DNA of 29,824 nucleotides from contig JAZTWX010000006.1 in the NCBI GenBank assembly GCA_045636125.1, positions 1-29,824 on the forward strand, in the 5' to 3' direction. The translations under genes were made by a program, and so were the position numbers. The notes beneath the pieces were generated by a model. The model did no database searches. It was not told where the DNA came from and was given only the letters and a program-made list of their open reading frames with translations. Below, piece by piece: positions 1 to 7,188 of this stretch. Source of the stretch: HGM04593 sp045636125 (GTDB lineage Bacteria > Bacteroidota > Bacteroidia > Bacteroidales > Bacteroidaceae). Every line of letters starts with the position of its first letter. The first letter of the stretch is position 1.

Positions 1-341
1 GTTTGAGCGCAGCGAGTCGTTGACGGCCCAAGCACTTGCGACAAACAGCGAGCGGCAAGCCACGAAGCGACCGAAGAATGTCGCTTGCGACTTGTGAGCA
101 AAGCAAGTGGCGACCGGCAAGACGACAGCCCAAGTTTTTTGAGTACTTTTTTACAAAAAAGTACAATCAGACATTGCCATTAAAGCAAGAAAAGCTCACG
201 GACCACCGAGGAATTAAAGCGCATATTTATAGTTCAATATCCGCAAAATAACACCGAGAACTTTGTAGTAAGTCAAGATCCTTCGGGCGAATACAAATCC
301 CCCAACTTTTTATGTTGATCCGTTTTTTTGTATTGTTTTAT
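1..341. other. Non-coding GC-rich block with inverted repeats
   Basis: I see no convincing gene here. The first 130 bases are rich in short GCGA/GCAAG-type words and include a self-complementary GTCGC..GCGAC stretch near 90-115. At 143-164 there is a perfect 10-bp inverted repeat (GTACTTTTTT, 2-base spacer, AAAAAAGTAC) that could work as a hairpin or a bidirectional terminator. A 71-residue open frame at 36-251 is arginine/lysine-rich and resembles no family I know; it looks like a by-product of the repeat-rich sequence. The stretch could be the tail of a dispersed intergenic element whose start lies outside the window. Confidence 0.5.
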
Positions 342-660
342 ATTTGCGCTATTGCGCGAATATAACTTCGCCTCGCTGTTAAACATCAAAGTAAACTTTG
401 TGTTTAGCTCGGTTTTTTTAAGTTATTTGCGCTTCGCGCGAATATAACTTCACCTCGCTGTTAAACATCAAAGTAAACTTTGTGTTTAGCTCGGTTTTTT
501 TAAGTTATTTGCGCTTCGCGCGAATATAGGATGCGCCTCGGCTTTCTTGTTATAGTGTTTTTGTTTTCACAATATTTGCGCTGTCGCGCGAATATAACTT
601 CACCTCGCTGTTAAACATCAAAGTAAACTTTGTGTTTAGCTCGGTTTTAGTTATATTTGC
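342..660 (+). repeat. Array of palindromic repeat units (3 copies plus a fragment)
   Basis: A unit of about 75-80 bases occurs three times, with hairpin cores at about 354-432, 436-514 and 586-660, plus an isolated left arm at about 507-528. Each unit starts with GCGCGAATATAACTT and the first two end with AAGTTATTTGCGC, which is nearly its reverse complement, so a unit can fold into one long imperfect hairpin. Inside it is a nested CAAAG-TAAA-CTTTG stem flanked by TAAACA and TGTTTA. The copies are almost identical between arms, differing mainly in the length of the T tract. This is the form of a REP- or MITE-like palindromic element; I cannot name the family. The third copy overlaps the promoter of the following gene. 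Confidence 0.75.
629..659 (+). promoter_or_regulatory. Bacteroidales-type promoter of the TamL-like gene
   Basis: TTTG (629-632), a 19-base spacer and TATATTTG (652-659) match the -33/-7 consensus of Bacteroidetes housekeeping promoters. Transcription would start near 666, about 26 bases before the GTG start at 692. Most of this promoter is formed by the right half of the third palindromic repeat; a shorter T tract in that copy gives the 19-base spacing, whereas copies 1 and 2 have about 21 bases and a poorer -7 box. Confidence 0.7.
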
Positions 661-691
661 AAGAATTTTGTATTTTAGAATAAGAAGGTCT

Positions 692-2986
692 GTGAGAAAC
701 ATTTTAGCCATAATAATTTGCTCTTTGCTGGCTGTTTCCTGCTCGGTTACAAAGTTTGTTCCCGAGGGGAAATACTTGCTCGACGATGTGAAAGTTATTT
801 CGCACATCGACGAGGCTAATGCTGTGAGCGCGCGTGGCTATCTTAAACAGACTCCGAATTCAAAATGGTTCGGTCTTTTGCGTGTGCCGTTACACATTTA
901 TTCCTCATCGGGGCGCGACAGCACAAAATGGGTAAACAAGGTTCTGCGCCGTATGGGTGAGCCTCCTGTTGTGTACAGCACCGAACTGAGCGAGCAGACA
1001 AGGAGCAACATGGTGCAGATGTTGCAGAATAACGGTTACCTGCACGCTACCGTGGATTATGAGTACAAGGTGCGCAATGGAAAAAAGGCCGAGCTCACAT
1101 ATTACTTGCACGAAAAGAAAAAGTATTACGTGCGCTCGATAGTCTACGATATTGAGGACGATTCAATCGCAGCCATCCTTGAGGCCGACAGCAAGGAGTC
1201 GTTGCTCTCACCGGGGATGCCCTTCAACGTGGACAAGCTCGAGGGGGAACGCCGCCGAATAACCACTCTGTTGCGTGATAAGGGGTATTACAAGTTTCAG
1301 AAGGATTATATAACTTTTGTTGCCGACACTGCCCATTATTCCACCGATATTGACCTTACAATGCGTTTGGCGCTCTACACGGCGGGCGAGAATGCGGCTC
1401 CCGAGCCTCACAAGGTATACACGTATGGCAATGTCTATTACGTGTCGGGTGCAGGTTTGCGACTTGACGATGAGTTGCTCGCGCAGTGCGACACATTCAA
1501 CTATGGTGGTTACAGCTTCCGCTACAAGGAGAGCACCGTGGTGCGCCCCAAGGTGCTTGCCCACAACACTTATCTTGTGCCGGGCGAAAAGTACACAGCA
1601 AAGAACATCGACCGCACATATAGCTCGCTTGCACAGCTCACAGCCTTGCGTTACCCCACGTTGCGCCTTGTGGAGCACCCCGATACGGCTCTGCTTGACT
1701 GCTATATTATGTACGAGCGCAACAAGCGCCGCTCGGTGAGCTTCGAGGTGGAGGGAACAAACACTGCGGGTGACTTGGGCGCGGCGTCGTCAATTACCTT
1801 CTCCGACCGCAACCTTTTCCGTGGTTCGGAACTTTTGTCGTTGCGCTTGTATGGTGCGTACGAGACAATTACCGGGTTGAGCGGATACACGGGCGACTTT
1901 TTCCTTGAGTATGGAGCCGAACTTAGCCTGCGCTTGCCAGGCGGTTACGCTTCGAGGTTGCTGCCTGTGTCGGAGCGTATGTTGAAGTCGTCGACCTTGC
2001 TCTCTTTGAGGTTGAACTCCCAGGAGCGCCCCGAATTTGACCGTCGCCTGCTTGCGGCTTCGTGGAGCTATCAGTGGAGCAAGAATGTGCGTGCACTTCA
2101 CCAGCTCGACCTCTTGGACGTGAACTACATTTACGTGCCGTGGATATCGAGCACCTTCAAGAGTGAGTATCTCGACAACGTGTCGAGCCGTAACTCAATT
2201 CTCAAATACAACTACGAGAACCTGCTCATTACAAAGCTGGGCTATTCGTTCTCTTACAATTCATCGTATGGCAGCATACGTAATATGTCGAACGTGGCCT
2301 ACTCGTTGCGTGCCGGAGTGGAGTGCTCGGGTAACGTGCTCAATGCCGCCAGCAAACTGGTGGGGCAGCAGCGCAACGCCGACGGGCAGTACACCTTCCT
2401 CGACATTGCATATGCGCAGTACATAAAAGGCGATTTCGATTTTGTTACAAGGATTAAGTTCGACGAGCGCAATTCGCTTGTGATGCACCTGGGTGCGGGC
2501 ATTGCCTACCCCTATGGTAACTCGAACATCCTGCCGTTCGAGAAACGCTATTTTGCCGGCGGTGCCAACGGATTGCGTGGCTGGAATGTGCGCAGTGTGG
2601 GCCCCGGCCGTTACAAGAGCCGCAACGAGGATATCGATTTCATCAACCAATTGGGTGATATGAAATTGGATTTCAGCTTGGAGTTGCGCTCGCACCTTTT
2701 CTGGAAAATACAGTCGGCAGTGTTTGTCGATGCGGGTAATGTGTGGACATTGCGCGATTATGACGAGCAGCCCGGCGGTGCTTTCCGCCTTGCCCATTTT
2801 TGGCGCGACATTGCTTTTGCTTATGGAGCAGGCTTGCGCTTTGAGTTCGACTTCTTTGTGTTCCGCCTCGACGCGGGTATGAAGGCTGTGAACCCTGCCT
2901 ATAAAGGCAAAGAGAAACTGGCGATACTCTCGCCCGATTTCGACAGGGATTTTGCATTGCATTTTGCAATAGGTTATCCCTTTTAG
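692..2986 (+). CDS. tamL: TamL-like Omp85-family outer membrane lipoprotein
   Basis: Predicted BamA/TamA (Omp85) family protein of about 764 residues, expected to sit in the outer membrane and help insert or translocate envelope proteins. From the GTG at 692 the product starts MRNILAIIIC and has a lipoprotein signal ending LLAVSC, with Cys17 as the lipidated residue. An N-terminal region of POTRA character follows (NGYLHATVDYEY, DKGYYKF), then the surface-antigen beta-barrel from about residue 340, with RYFAGGANGLRGW near residue 630 and a C-terminal Phe typical of barrel proteins. The frame stays open back to 632, but that stretch lies inside the promoter; an AAGAAGG at 682-688 supports 692. 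A lipid-anchored Omp85 protein fits the Bacteroidota TamL type. The metallo-hydrolase gene starts 27 bases downstream and is probably co-transcribed. The main alternative name is simply BamA/TamA family protein. Confidence 0.85.
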   Translation: MRNILAIIICSLLAVSCSVTKFVPEGKYLLDDVKVISHIDEANAVSARGYLKQTPNSKWFGLLRVPLHIYSSSGRDSTKWVNKVLRRMGEPPVVYSTELSEQTRSNMVQMLQNNGYLHATVDYEYKVRNGKKAELTYYLHEKKKYYVRSIVYDIEDDSIAAILEADSKESLLSPGMPFNVDKLEGERRRITTLLRDKGYYKFQKDYITFVADTAHYSTDIDLTMRLALYTAGENAAPEPHKVYTYGNVYYVSGAGLRLDDELLAQCDTFNYGGYSFRYKESTVVRPKVLAHNTYLVPGEKYTAKNIDRTYSSLAQLTALRYPTLRLVEHPDTALLDCYIMYERNKRRSVSFEVEGTNTAGDLGAASSITFSDRNLFRGSELLSLRLYGAYETITGLSGYTGDFFLEYGAELSLRLPGGYASRLLPVSERMLKSSTLLSLRLNSQERPEFDRRLLAASWSYQWSKNVRALHQLDLLDVNYIYVPWISSTFKSEYLDNVSSRNSILKYNYENLLITKLGYSFSYNSSYGSIRNMSNVAYSLRAGVECSGNVLNAASKLVGQQRNADGQYTFLDIAYAQYIKGDFDFVTRIKFDERNSLVMHLGAGIAYPYGNSNILPFEKRYFAGGANGLRGWNVRSVGPGRYKSRNEDIDFINQLGDMKLDFSLELRSHLFWKIQSAVFVDAGNVWTLRDYDEQPGGAFRLAHFWRDIAFAYGAGLRFEFDFFVFRLDAGMKAVNPAYKGKEKLAILSPDFDRDFALHFAIGYPF

Positions 2987-3013
2987 TTTGTGTGAAGATA
3001 AAATAATATATAT

Positions 3014-3823
3014 ATGGAAATACGTTTTATGAGTATCGGTAGCGGTAGCTGCGGCAACTGTTACTATTTGGGGGTGGACAATTACGGCATCCTCATCGAT
3101 GCCGGCATTCCTTCGAAGACCATAAGAATGGCACTGAAGAAAGAGGGCATTGCATTTGAAACCGTGTGTGCAATGTTTGTTACCCACGACCACGCCGACC
3201 ACATAAAGTCGCTTGGTGTCATTTCGTCGAAGGCAAACATTCCCGTTTATGCCACACGCGAGGTTCACAAGGGAATAAACAACAACTATTGTATAACAAA
3301 GCCCATCGACGAGCAGTATGTGCGTTACGTGCAGAAGGGCGAAAAGACCATCTTCCGCGATTTTGAGATAACTCCCTTTGAGGTTCCCCACGACGGTAGC
3401 GACAATGTAGGTTATTTCATAGAGGTGGGCGACAAGAAATTCTGCATTGCAACCGACCTCGGCCACATAACCGAAACAGTCTCTTACTACATTGACCAGG
3501 CCAACTACCTTGTTCTAGAGGCCAACTACGAGGAGCAGATGCTGGCGATGGGGCGTTACCCCGAATTCTTGAAAGTGCGTGTGAGCGGTCCCCGCGGCCA
3601 CTTGAGCAACCAGGTGACAGCAAAATACATTGCGTCGCACTTCAACGAGCACCTCAAGAACATTTGGTTGTGCCACCTTAGCGAGGAGAACAATCACCCC
3701 GAACTTGCCTACAAGACTGTGGCTATGGAGATGGGCGACTACGGTATAATTCCCGGCAAGGATGTGCAGCTGGTGGTGCTGAAACGTGCCACTCCCTCGC
3801 CTCTTTATCGTTTGGGCGATTAA
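3014..3823 (+). CDS. MBL-fold metallo-hydrolase, WalJ/YycJ type
   Basis: Metallo-beta-lactamase fold hydrolase of 269 residues, the usual size for the YycJ/WalJ group, members of which are reported as exonucleases linked to DNA repair or cell-wall signalling. The N-terminus (SIGSGSCGNCYYL, residues 7-19) is the typical group opening, and the metal-binding motif THDHADH is at residues 57-63. Further metal ligands are likely in VPHDGSDNVGY, in ATDLGH and in the late CHLSEENNH segment. There is no signal peptide, so it should act in the cytoplasm. The ATG at 3014 follows an AT-rich spacer. It probably shares the transcript of the upstream gene and ends about 17 bases before the tyrS promoter. 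The substrate cannot be read from the sequence. Confidence 0.88.
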   Translation: MEIRFMSIGSGSCGNCYYLGVDNYGILIDAGIPSKTIRMALKKEGIAFETVCAMFVTHDHADHIKSLGVISSKANIPVYATREVHKGINNNYCITKPIDEQYVRYVQKGEKTIFRDFEITPFEVPHDGSDNVGYFIEVGDKKFCIATDLGHITETVSYYIDQANYLVLEANYEEQMLAMGRYPEFLKVRVSGPRGHLSNQVTAKYIASHFNEHLKNIWLCHLSEENNHPELAYKTVAMEMGDYGIIPGKDVQLVVLKRATPSPLYRLGD

Positions 3824-3839
3824 TAAACAGCGCGTTTTG

Positions 3840-3870
3840 TTTGCGTTACAAGCAGCTTTTTCTAATTTTG
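3840..3870 (+). promoter_or_regulatory. Promoter of tyrS
   Basis: TTTG (3840-3843), exactly 19 bases, then TAATTTTG (3863-3870): a full match to the Bacteroidetes -33/-7 pattern. It sits between the end of the metallo-hydrolase gene and tyrS and leaves a leader of roughly 45 bases. Confidence 0.7.
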
Positions 3871-3923
3871 CAGTAAATTAGTTTTTTAGAAAGAAAGTAT
3901 TAACACAATAAATATTTGTATCT

Positions 3924-5219
3924 ATGAATTTTGTACAGGAACTTAAATGGCGTGGTATGATTCAGGATATGACTCCTGGAACCGAAGAGCAATTGCAAAA
4001 AGAGCTCACCAGCGCATATTTGGGAATTGACCCCACAGCCGACTCGCTTCACATCGGTCACTTGGTGGGTGTTATGATGTTGCGTCACTTCCAGCAGTGT
4101 GGTCACAAGCCCATTGCCCTCATTGGTGGTGCTACAGGTATGATTGGCGACCCCTCGGGAAAATCAAAAGAGCGTGTGCTCATCGACGAGGAGCGTCTGC
4201 GCCACAACCAGGAGGCTATCAAGAACCAGCTTGCACGTTTCTTGGATTTCGACAGCGATGCTCCCAACGCAGCTATCCTTGTGAACAACTACGACTGGAT
4301 GAAGGAATTCACCTTCCTCGACTTTATACGTAACGTGGGTAAGATGATTACCGTCAACTATATGATGTCGAAAGACTCTGTTAAGCGTCGTCTTTCGGGC
4401 GAGGCCGGCACCGACGGTATGTCGTTCACCGAGTTTACTTATCAGCTGTTGCAGGGTTACGACTTTGTTCACCTTAACGAGACACACGGTTGCAAATTGC
4501 AGTTGGGTGGTGCCGACCAGTGGGGTAACATCACCACCGGTACCGAAATGATACGTAAGATGTCGGGCAACGAGGCTTATGCTCTCACCTGCCCCCTCAT
4601 TACAAAGGCCGATGGCAAGAAATTCGGTAAGACCGAGCAGGGCAACATCTGGCTCGACAAGCGTTATACATCGCCTTACCGTTTCTACCAGTTCTGGTTG
4701 AACGTGAGCGACGACGATGCTCAGAAGTATATTAAGATTTTCACATCTATCTGTCGCGAGGAGATTGAGGCTCTCGTTGCACAGCACGCCGAGGCTCCCC
4801 ATTTGCGCCTGTTGCAGAAGCGCCTTGCCCAGGAGGTTACAGTGCTTGTTCACGGCGAGGAGGAGTACAACAAGGCTGTTGAGGCATCGGGCATTCTCTT
4901 TGGCAATGCAACATCAGACGCGCTCCGCTCACTCGATGAGGATACTCTCCTTGCTGTGTTCGACGGCGTGCCCACCTTCGAGGTTGAGCGCTCGCTCATT
5001 GAGGAGGGCGTGAAGGCTGTCGACCTCACAACCGATGCTGCTGCAATTTTCGCTTCAAAAGGCGAAATGCGCAAGCTTGTGCAGGGTGGTGGCGTGTCAC
5101 TCAACAAAGAGAAGCTTGCTGCTTTCGACCAGGTGATTACAGCCGACAACCTCTTGAACGGTAAGTATATTCTTGTGCAGAAGGGTAAGAAGAATTATTA
5201 CCTTGTAATAGTAAAGTAA
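3924..5219 (+). CDS. tyrS: Tyrosyl-tRNA synthetase
   Basis: Class I aminoacyl-tRNA synthetase that charges tRNA-Tyr with tyrosine in the cytoplasm. The product has 431 residues, normal for bacterial TyrRS. The HIGH motif appears in DSLHIGHLVG near residue 40, and the KMSKS loop appears as KKFGKT near residue 235, the common TyrRS variant. The tyrosine-site signature QLGGADQWGNI precedes it at about residues 193-203. The last 70 or so residues form the S4-like RNA-binding domain (VQGGGVSLNKEK). It has its own promoter and is followed closely by a strong terminator, so it is probably a single-gene unit, with some read-through from upstream possible. Nothing unusual is seen. Confidence 0.97.
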   Translation: MNFVQELKWRGMIQDMTPGTEEQLQKELTSAYLGIDPTADSLHIGHLVGVMMLRHFQQCGHKPIALIGGATGMIGDPSGKSKERVLIDEERLRHNQEAIKNQLARFLDFDSDAPNAAILVNNYDWMKEFTFLDFIRNVGKMITVNYMMSKDSVKRRLSGEAGTDGMSFTEFTYQLLQGYDFVHLNETHGCKLQLGGADQWGNITTGTEMIRKMSGNEAYALTCPLITKADGKKFGKTEQGNIWLDKRYTSPYRFYQFWLNVSDDDAQKYIKIFTSICREEIEALVAQHAEAPHLRLLQKRLAQEVTVLVHGEEEYNKAVEASGILFGNATSDALRSLDEDTLLAVFDGVPTFEVERSLIEEGVKAVDLTTDAAAIFASKGEMRKLVQGGGVSLNKEKLAAFDQVITADNLLNGKYILVQKGKKNYYLVIVK

Positions 5220-5246
5220 GAATAGCCAGTAGAGGTTATATATAGC

Positions 5247-5278
5247 AAAAAGCCAACCTTGCAAAAGGTTGGCTTTTT
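5247..5278. terminator. Bidirectional terminator between tyrS and rmuC
   Basis: An AGCCAACCTT stem, a GCAA loop and AAGGTTGGCT, flanked by A5 on the left and T5 on the right. The perfect stem with A/T tracts on both sides can stop transcripts from tyrS (+) and from rmuC (-), which converge here. Confidence 0.9.
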
Positions 5279-5295
5279 CTGCATATGCAGGCATT

Positions 5296-6696
5296 TTATT
5301 CAATCTCCGTTACCGAATCTATTTGCCTTATAGGGTTTTTGATGTTCTGCTTTGCACCCAGTTTCTGCAATTTTGCACAGGTCTGCAGAATGCTTTGTCC
5401 GCCGGGGAGTAGTTTTTTCTCTCCCTCGTCGTATACTTTTTGAGCATCCTTTATTGCTTTGCCTATGCTCTCGTAGCTCTTCATGAACTTGCCCACGCGG
5501 TCGAGAATTTCGTTTGCGAGCTCGTACACTTTTTCGTGGTTCTCGGCCTGTGCAATGTGGGTCCAGGTGAGGTTTATCATTCGCAGCGCGGCAAAGAGTG
5601 TCTGCTCGTCGGCAATGAACACGTTCATCTCCATTGCTTTGCGCCACAGGTCGGGCTGGGCGTTGAGCGCGGTCCACAAAGCGCCGGTGTGGGGAACGAA
5701 CATAATTACATAGTCCATTTTCACTTTGGGAGCTTTTATGTACGACGAGTAATCCTTTTTCGACAGCTCCTTTACGTGTTTCTGTATGCTCTCAATGTGG
5801 GCTTTCAGGTGTTTCTGTCGCTCCTCTTCGTTCTCGGCGTTAATGTAGTCCATAAATGCCGTGAGCGATACTTTGGAGTCGATGATAATCTCGCGGTTAT
5901 TGTCGATGTGCATAATCACATCGGGGCGCAGGTTGCCGCCGGTGTCGGTTCTCACGACATTGCCCGCTGCGTCGCGTATTGTGGCCTGCATTTCGTAGTG
6001 CACGCCTTGGGTGAGGCCCTGCGAGTCGAGCAACTCGCCCAGCACACGCTCTCCCCAGTCGCCTTGTACCTTGCTCTTGTGCTTGAACACGCGCGCAAGC
6101 TCGTCGGCACTCTCCTTGGCTGCAACGCTGTGTCGCATCATATTTTCGAGGTTGGCTTTCATTTCGCTGCTTAGCTCGGTTTGCTTCAGGGTGCTGTCGT
6201 TCATTGTCTGCTTCATCTTTTCGATGGTTTCGCGCAATGGGTTCACAATTTGCCCAAGGTTGGTGTTGCTGCTTTCGGCAAACTCTTTCTGGCGCTGCTT
6301 GAGCATATCGTCGGTGGCGTTTTTCACTTGTGCGGTTACCTTTGCCATTGTCTCCTCGAAAAGTTCCTGCTGTGCCTTCATTGCCAGTTCGTGCCTTTTA
6401 TCCTGTGCTTCCAAGGTGTCGCGAGTCTGTTTTTCGGCGTCGCACTTTATCTCGGCAATGCGCTTGTCGCAGTCGGCTTTTATGCCCTCAATCTGCTCCT
6501 TTGCTTCGCTTTTGGTGGTTGCTATTTGCTGTTGCAGGTTTGCTGCCATCTGTTCGGCATTGGCTTTTTCGCCACTCAACTGCCACTCGAGTTTGGCTAC
6601 TGTGTTGTGTAATTCCTTGCTTTTGTTGCGTGCAATGAAATAGCCCGCAACTGCGCCGATGACAACTCCCAAGATTACTGCTAAAATGATTTCCAT
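5296..6696 (-). CDS. rmuC: DNA recombination protein RmuC
   Basis: RmuC family protein of 466 residues. The family limits certain DNA rearrangements and has a nuclease-like fold; its exact activity is unsettled. An N-terminal membrane anchor (EIILAVILGVVIGAVAGYFI, residues 2-21) is followed by a long coiled coil to about residue 180, rich in K, E, Q and A. The conserved RmuC domain spans about 180-440, with KVQGDWGERVLGELLDSQGL, a DSKVSL segment and YVIMFVPHTGALWTAL. Length and order are typical. It has its own promoter on the same strand and converges with tyrS on a shared terminator. It lies just downstream of the RT region, but the separate promoter makes a functional link doubtful. Confidence 0.95.
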   Translation of the reverse strand: MEIILAVILGVVIGAVAGYFIARNKSKELHNTVAKLEWQLSGEKANAEQMAANLQQQIATTKSEAKEQIEGIKADCDKRIAEIKCDAEKQTRDTLEAQDKRHELAMKAQQELFEETMAKVTAQVKNATDDMLKQRQKEFAESSNTNLGQIVNPLRETIEKMKQTMNDSTLKQTELSSEMKANLENMMRHSVAAKESADELARVFKHKSKVQGDWGERVLGELLDSQGLTQGVHYEMQATIRDAAGNVVRTDTGGNLRPDVIMHIDNNREIIIDSKVSLTAFMDYINAENEEERQKHLKAHIESIQKHVKELSKKDYSSYIKAPKVKMDYVIMFVPHTGALWTALNAQPDLWRKAMEMNVFIADEQTLFAALRMINLTWTHIAQAENHEKVYELANEILDRVGKFMKSYESIGKAIKDAQKVYDEGEKKLLPGGQSILQTCAKLQKLGAKQNIKNPIRQIDSVTEIE

Positions 6697-6738
6697 AGTA
6701 TTATGCCGCTATGTTAAATGTATATTCTAAATTTAGTG

Positions 6739-6769
6739 TAAAGTTACATTAAGTTGGTGAGAATACAAA
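6739..6769 (-). promoter_or_regulatory. Promoter of rmuC
   Basis: On the minus strand: TTTG (6769-6766), 19 bases, TAACTTTA (6746-6739), one base away from the Bacteroidetes -33/-7 consensus. It lies between the 110-residue gene and rmuC and suggests that rmuC is transcribed apart from the RT cluster. Confidence 0.6.
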
Positions 6770-6839
6770 CCTTGTTGCTTCTTTTTCTCATTGTTGCTTG
6801 AGCTCGCGGTTTTTGCATAGTTTGCAGCAAGGTGTTGGT

Positions 6840-7172
6840 TTATTCAAAAGGCCAGGGAACATCCTCTACATCCTCGTCAACCTCAATTTCTATGCCGCGA
6901 AAGCATTCGAGCAGAGCTTCGTACACCGTAACAATGTCCTTGCACTCGAAACGGAGCACCACGCATTGCGGGTCTTCGGTGTTCATGCCAATCAACAGCC
7001 CCAAGTGGAGCGCGTCGCCTGTGAGCAGTTGCATTACCGCCCCAAGTGGAATGTTTATGTCGCTTTCGTTGTGGGTAGAGCAGCCAATGTGTTGCGCTAT
7101 GGTGAGAATGGTCTTTTTTATTGCTTCCAGCTGTGCGCTGCTACCGTGTATGTATAGGTCGCTTTTTGTCAT
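6840..7172 (-). CDS. Unknown 110-residue protein downstream of the RT
   Basis: I do not recognise this protein. It has 110 residues, no signal peptide, no membrane segment and no repeats. The pattern suggests a small alpha/beta domain: a helix (SSAQLEAIKKTILTIAQHIG), a region with INIPLGAVMQLL, a hydrophobic LHLGLLIGMN segment, a strand CVVLRFECKDI, a helix VYEALLECF and a very acidic tail EIEVDEDVEDVPWPFE. It starts 16 bases after the RT stop codon on the same strand, so the two genes very likely share a transcript. The spacing makes an accessory role to the RT plausible, but nothing in the sequence shows a function. Its reading frame is compositionally like its neighbours. Confidence 0.7.
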   Translation of the reverse strand: MTKSDLYIHGSSAQLEAIKKTILTIAQHIGCSTHNESDINIPLGAVMQLLTGDALHLGLLIGMNTEDPQCVVLRFECKDIVTVYEALLECFRGIEIEVDEDVEDVPWPFE

Positions 7173-7188
7173 ATATATGAGATGGTCT

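Noticed and set aside
36..251. 71-residue open frame in the left flank
   Set aside because: Arg/Lys-rich composition, no family resemblance, and it runs through repeat-like GC-rich sequence and a perfect hairpin; it is probably not translated.
2261..3466. 401-codon open frame on the minus strand
   Set aside because: It lies antisense to two clear genes (the Omp85 lipoprotein and the metallo-hydrolase) and its product is rich in His, Val and Cys, as expected from reverse reading of GC-biased codons.
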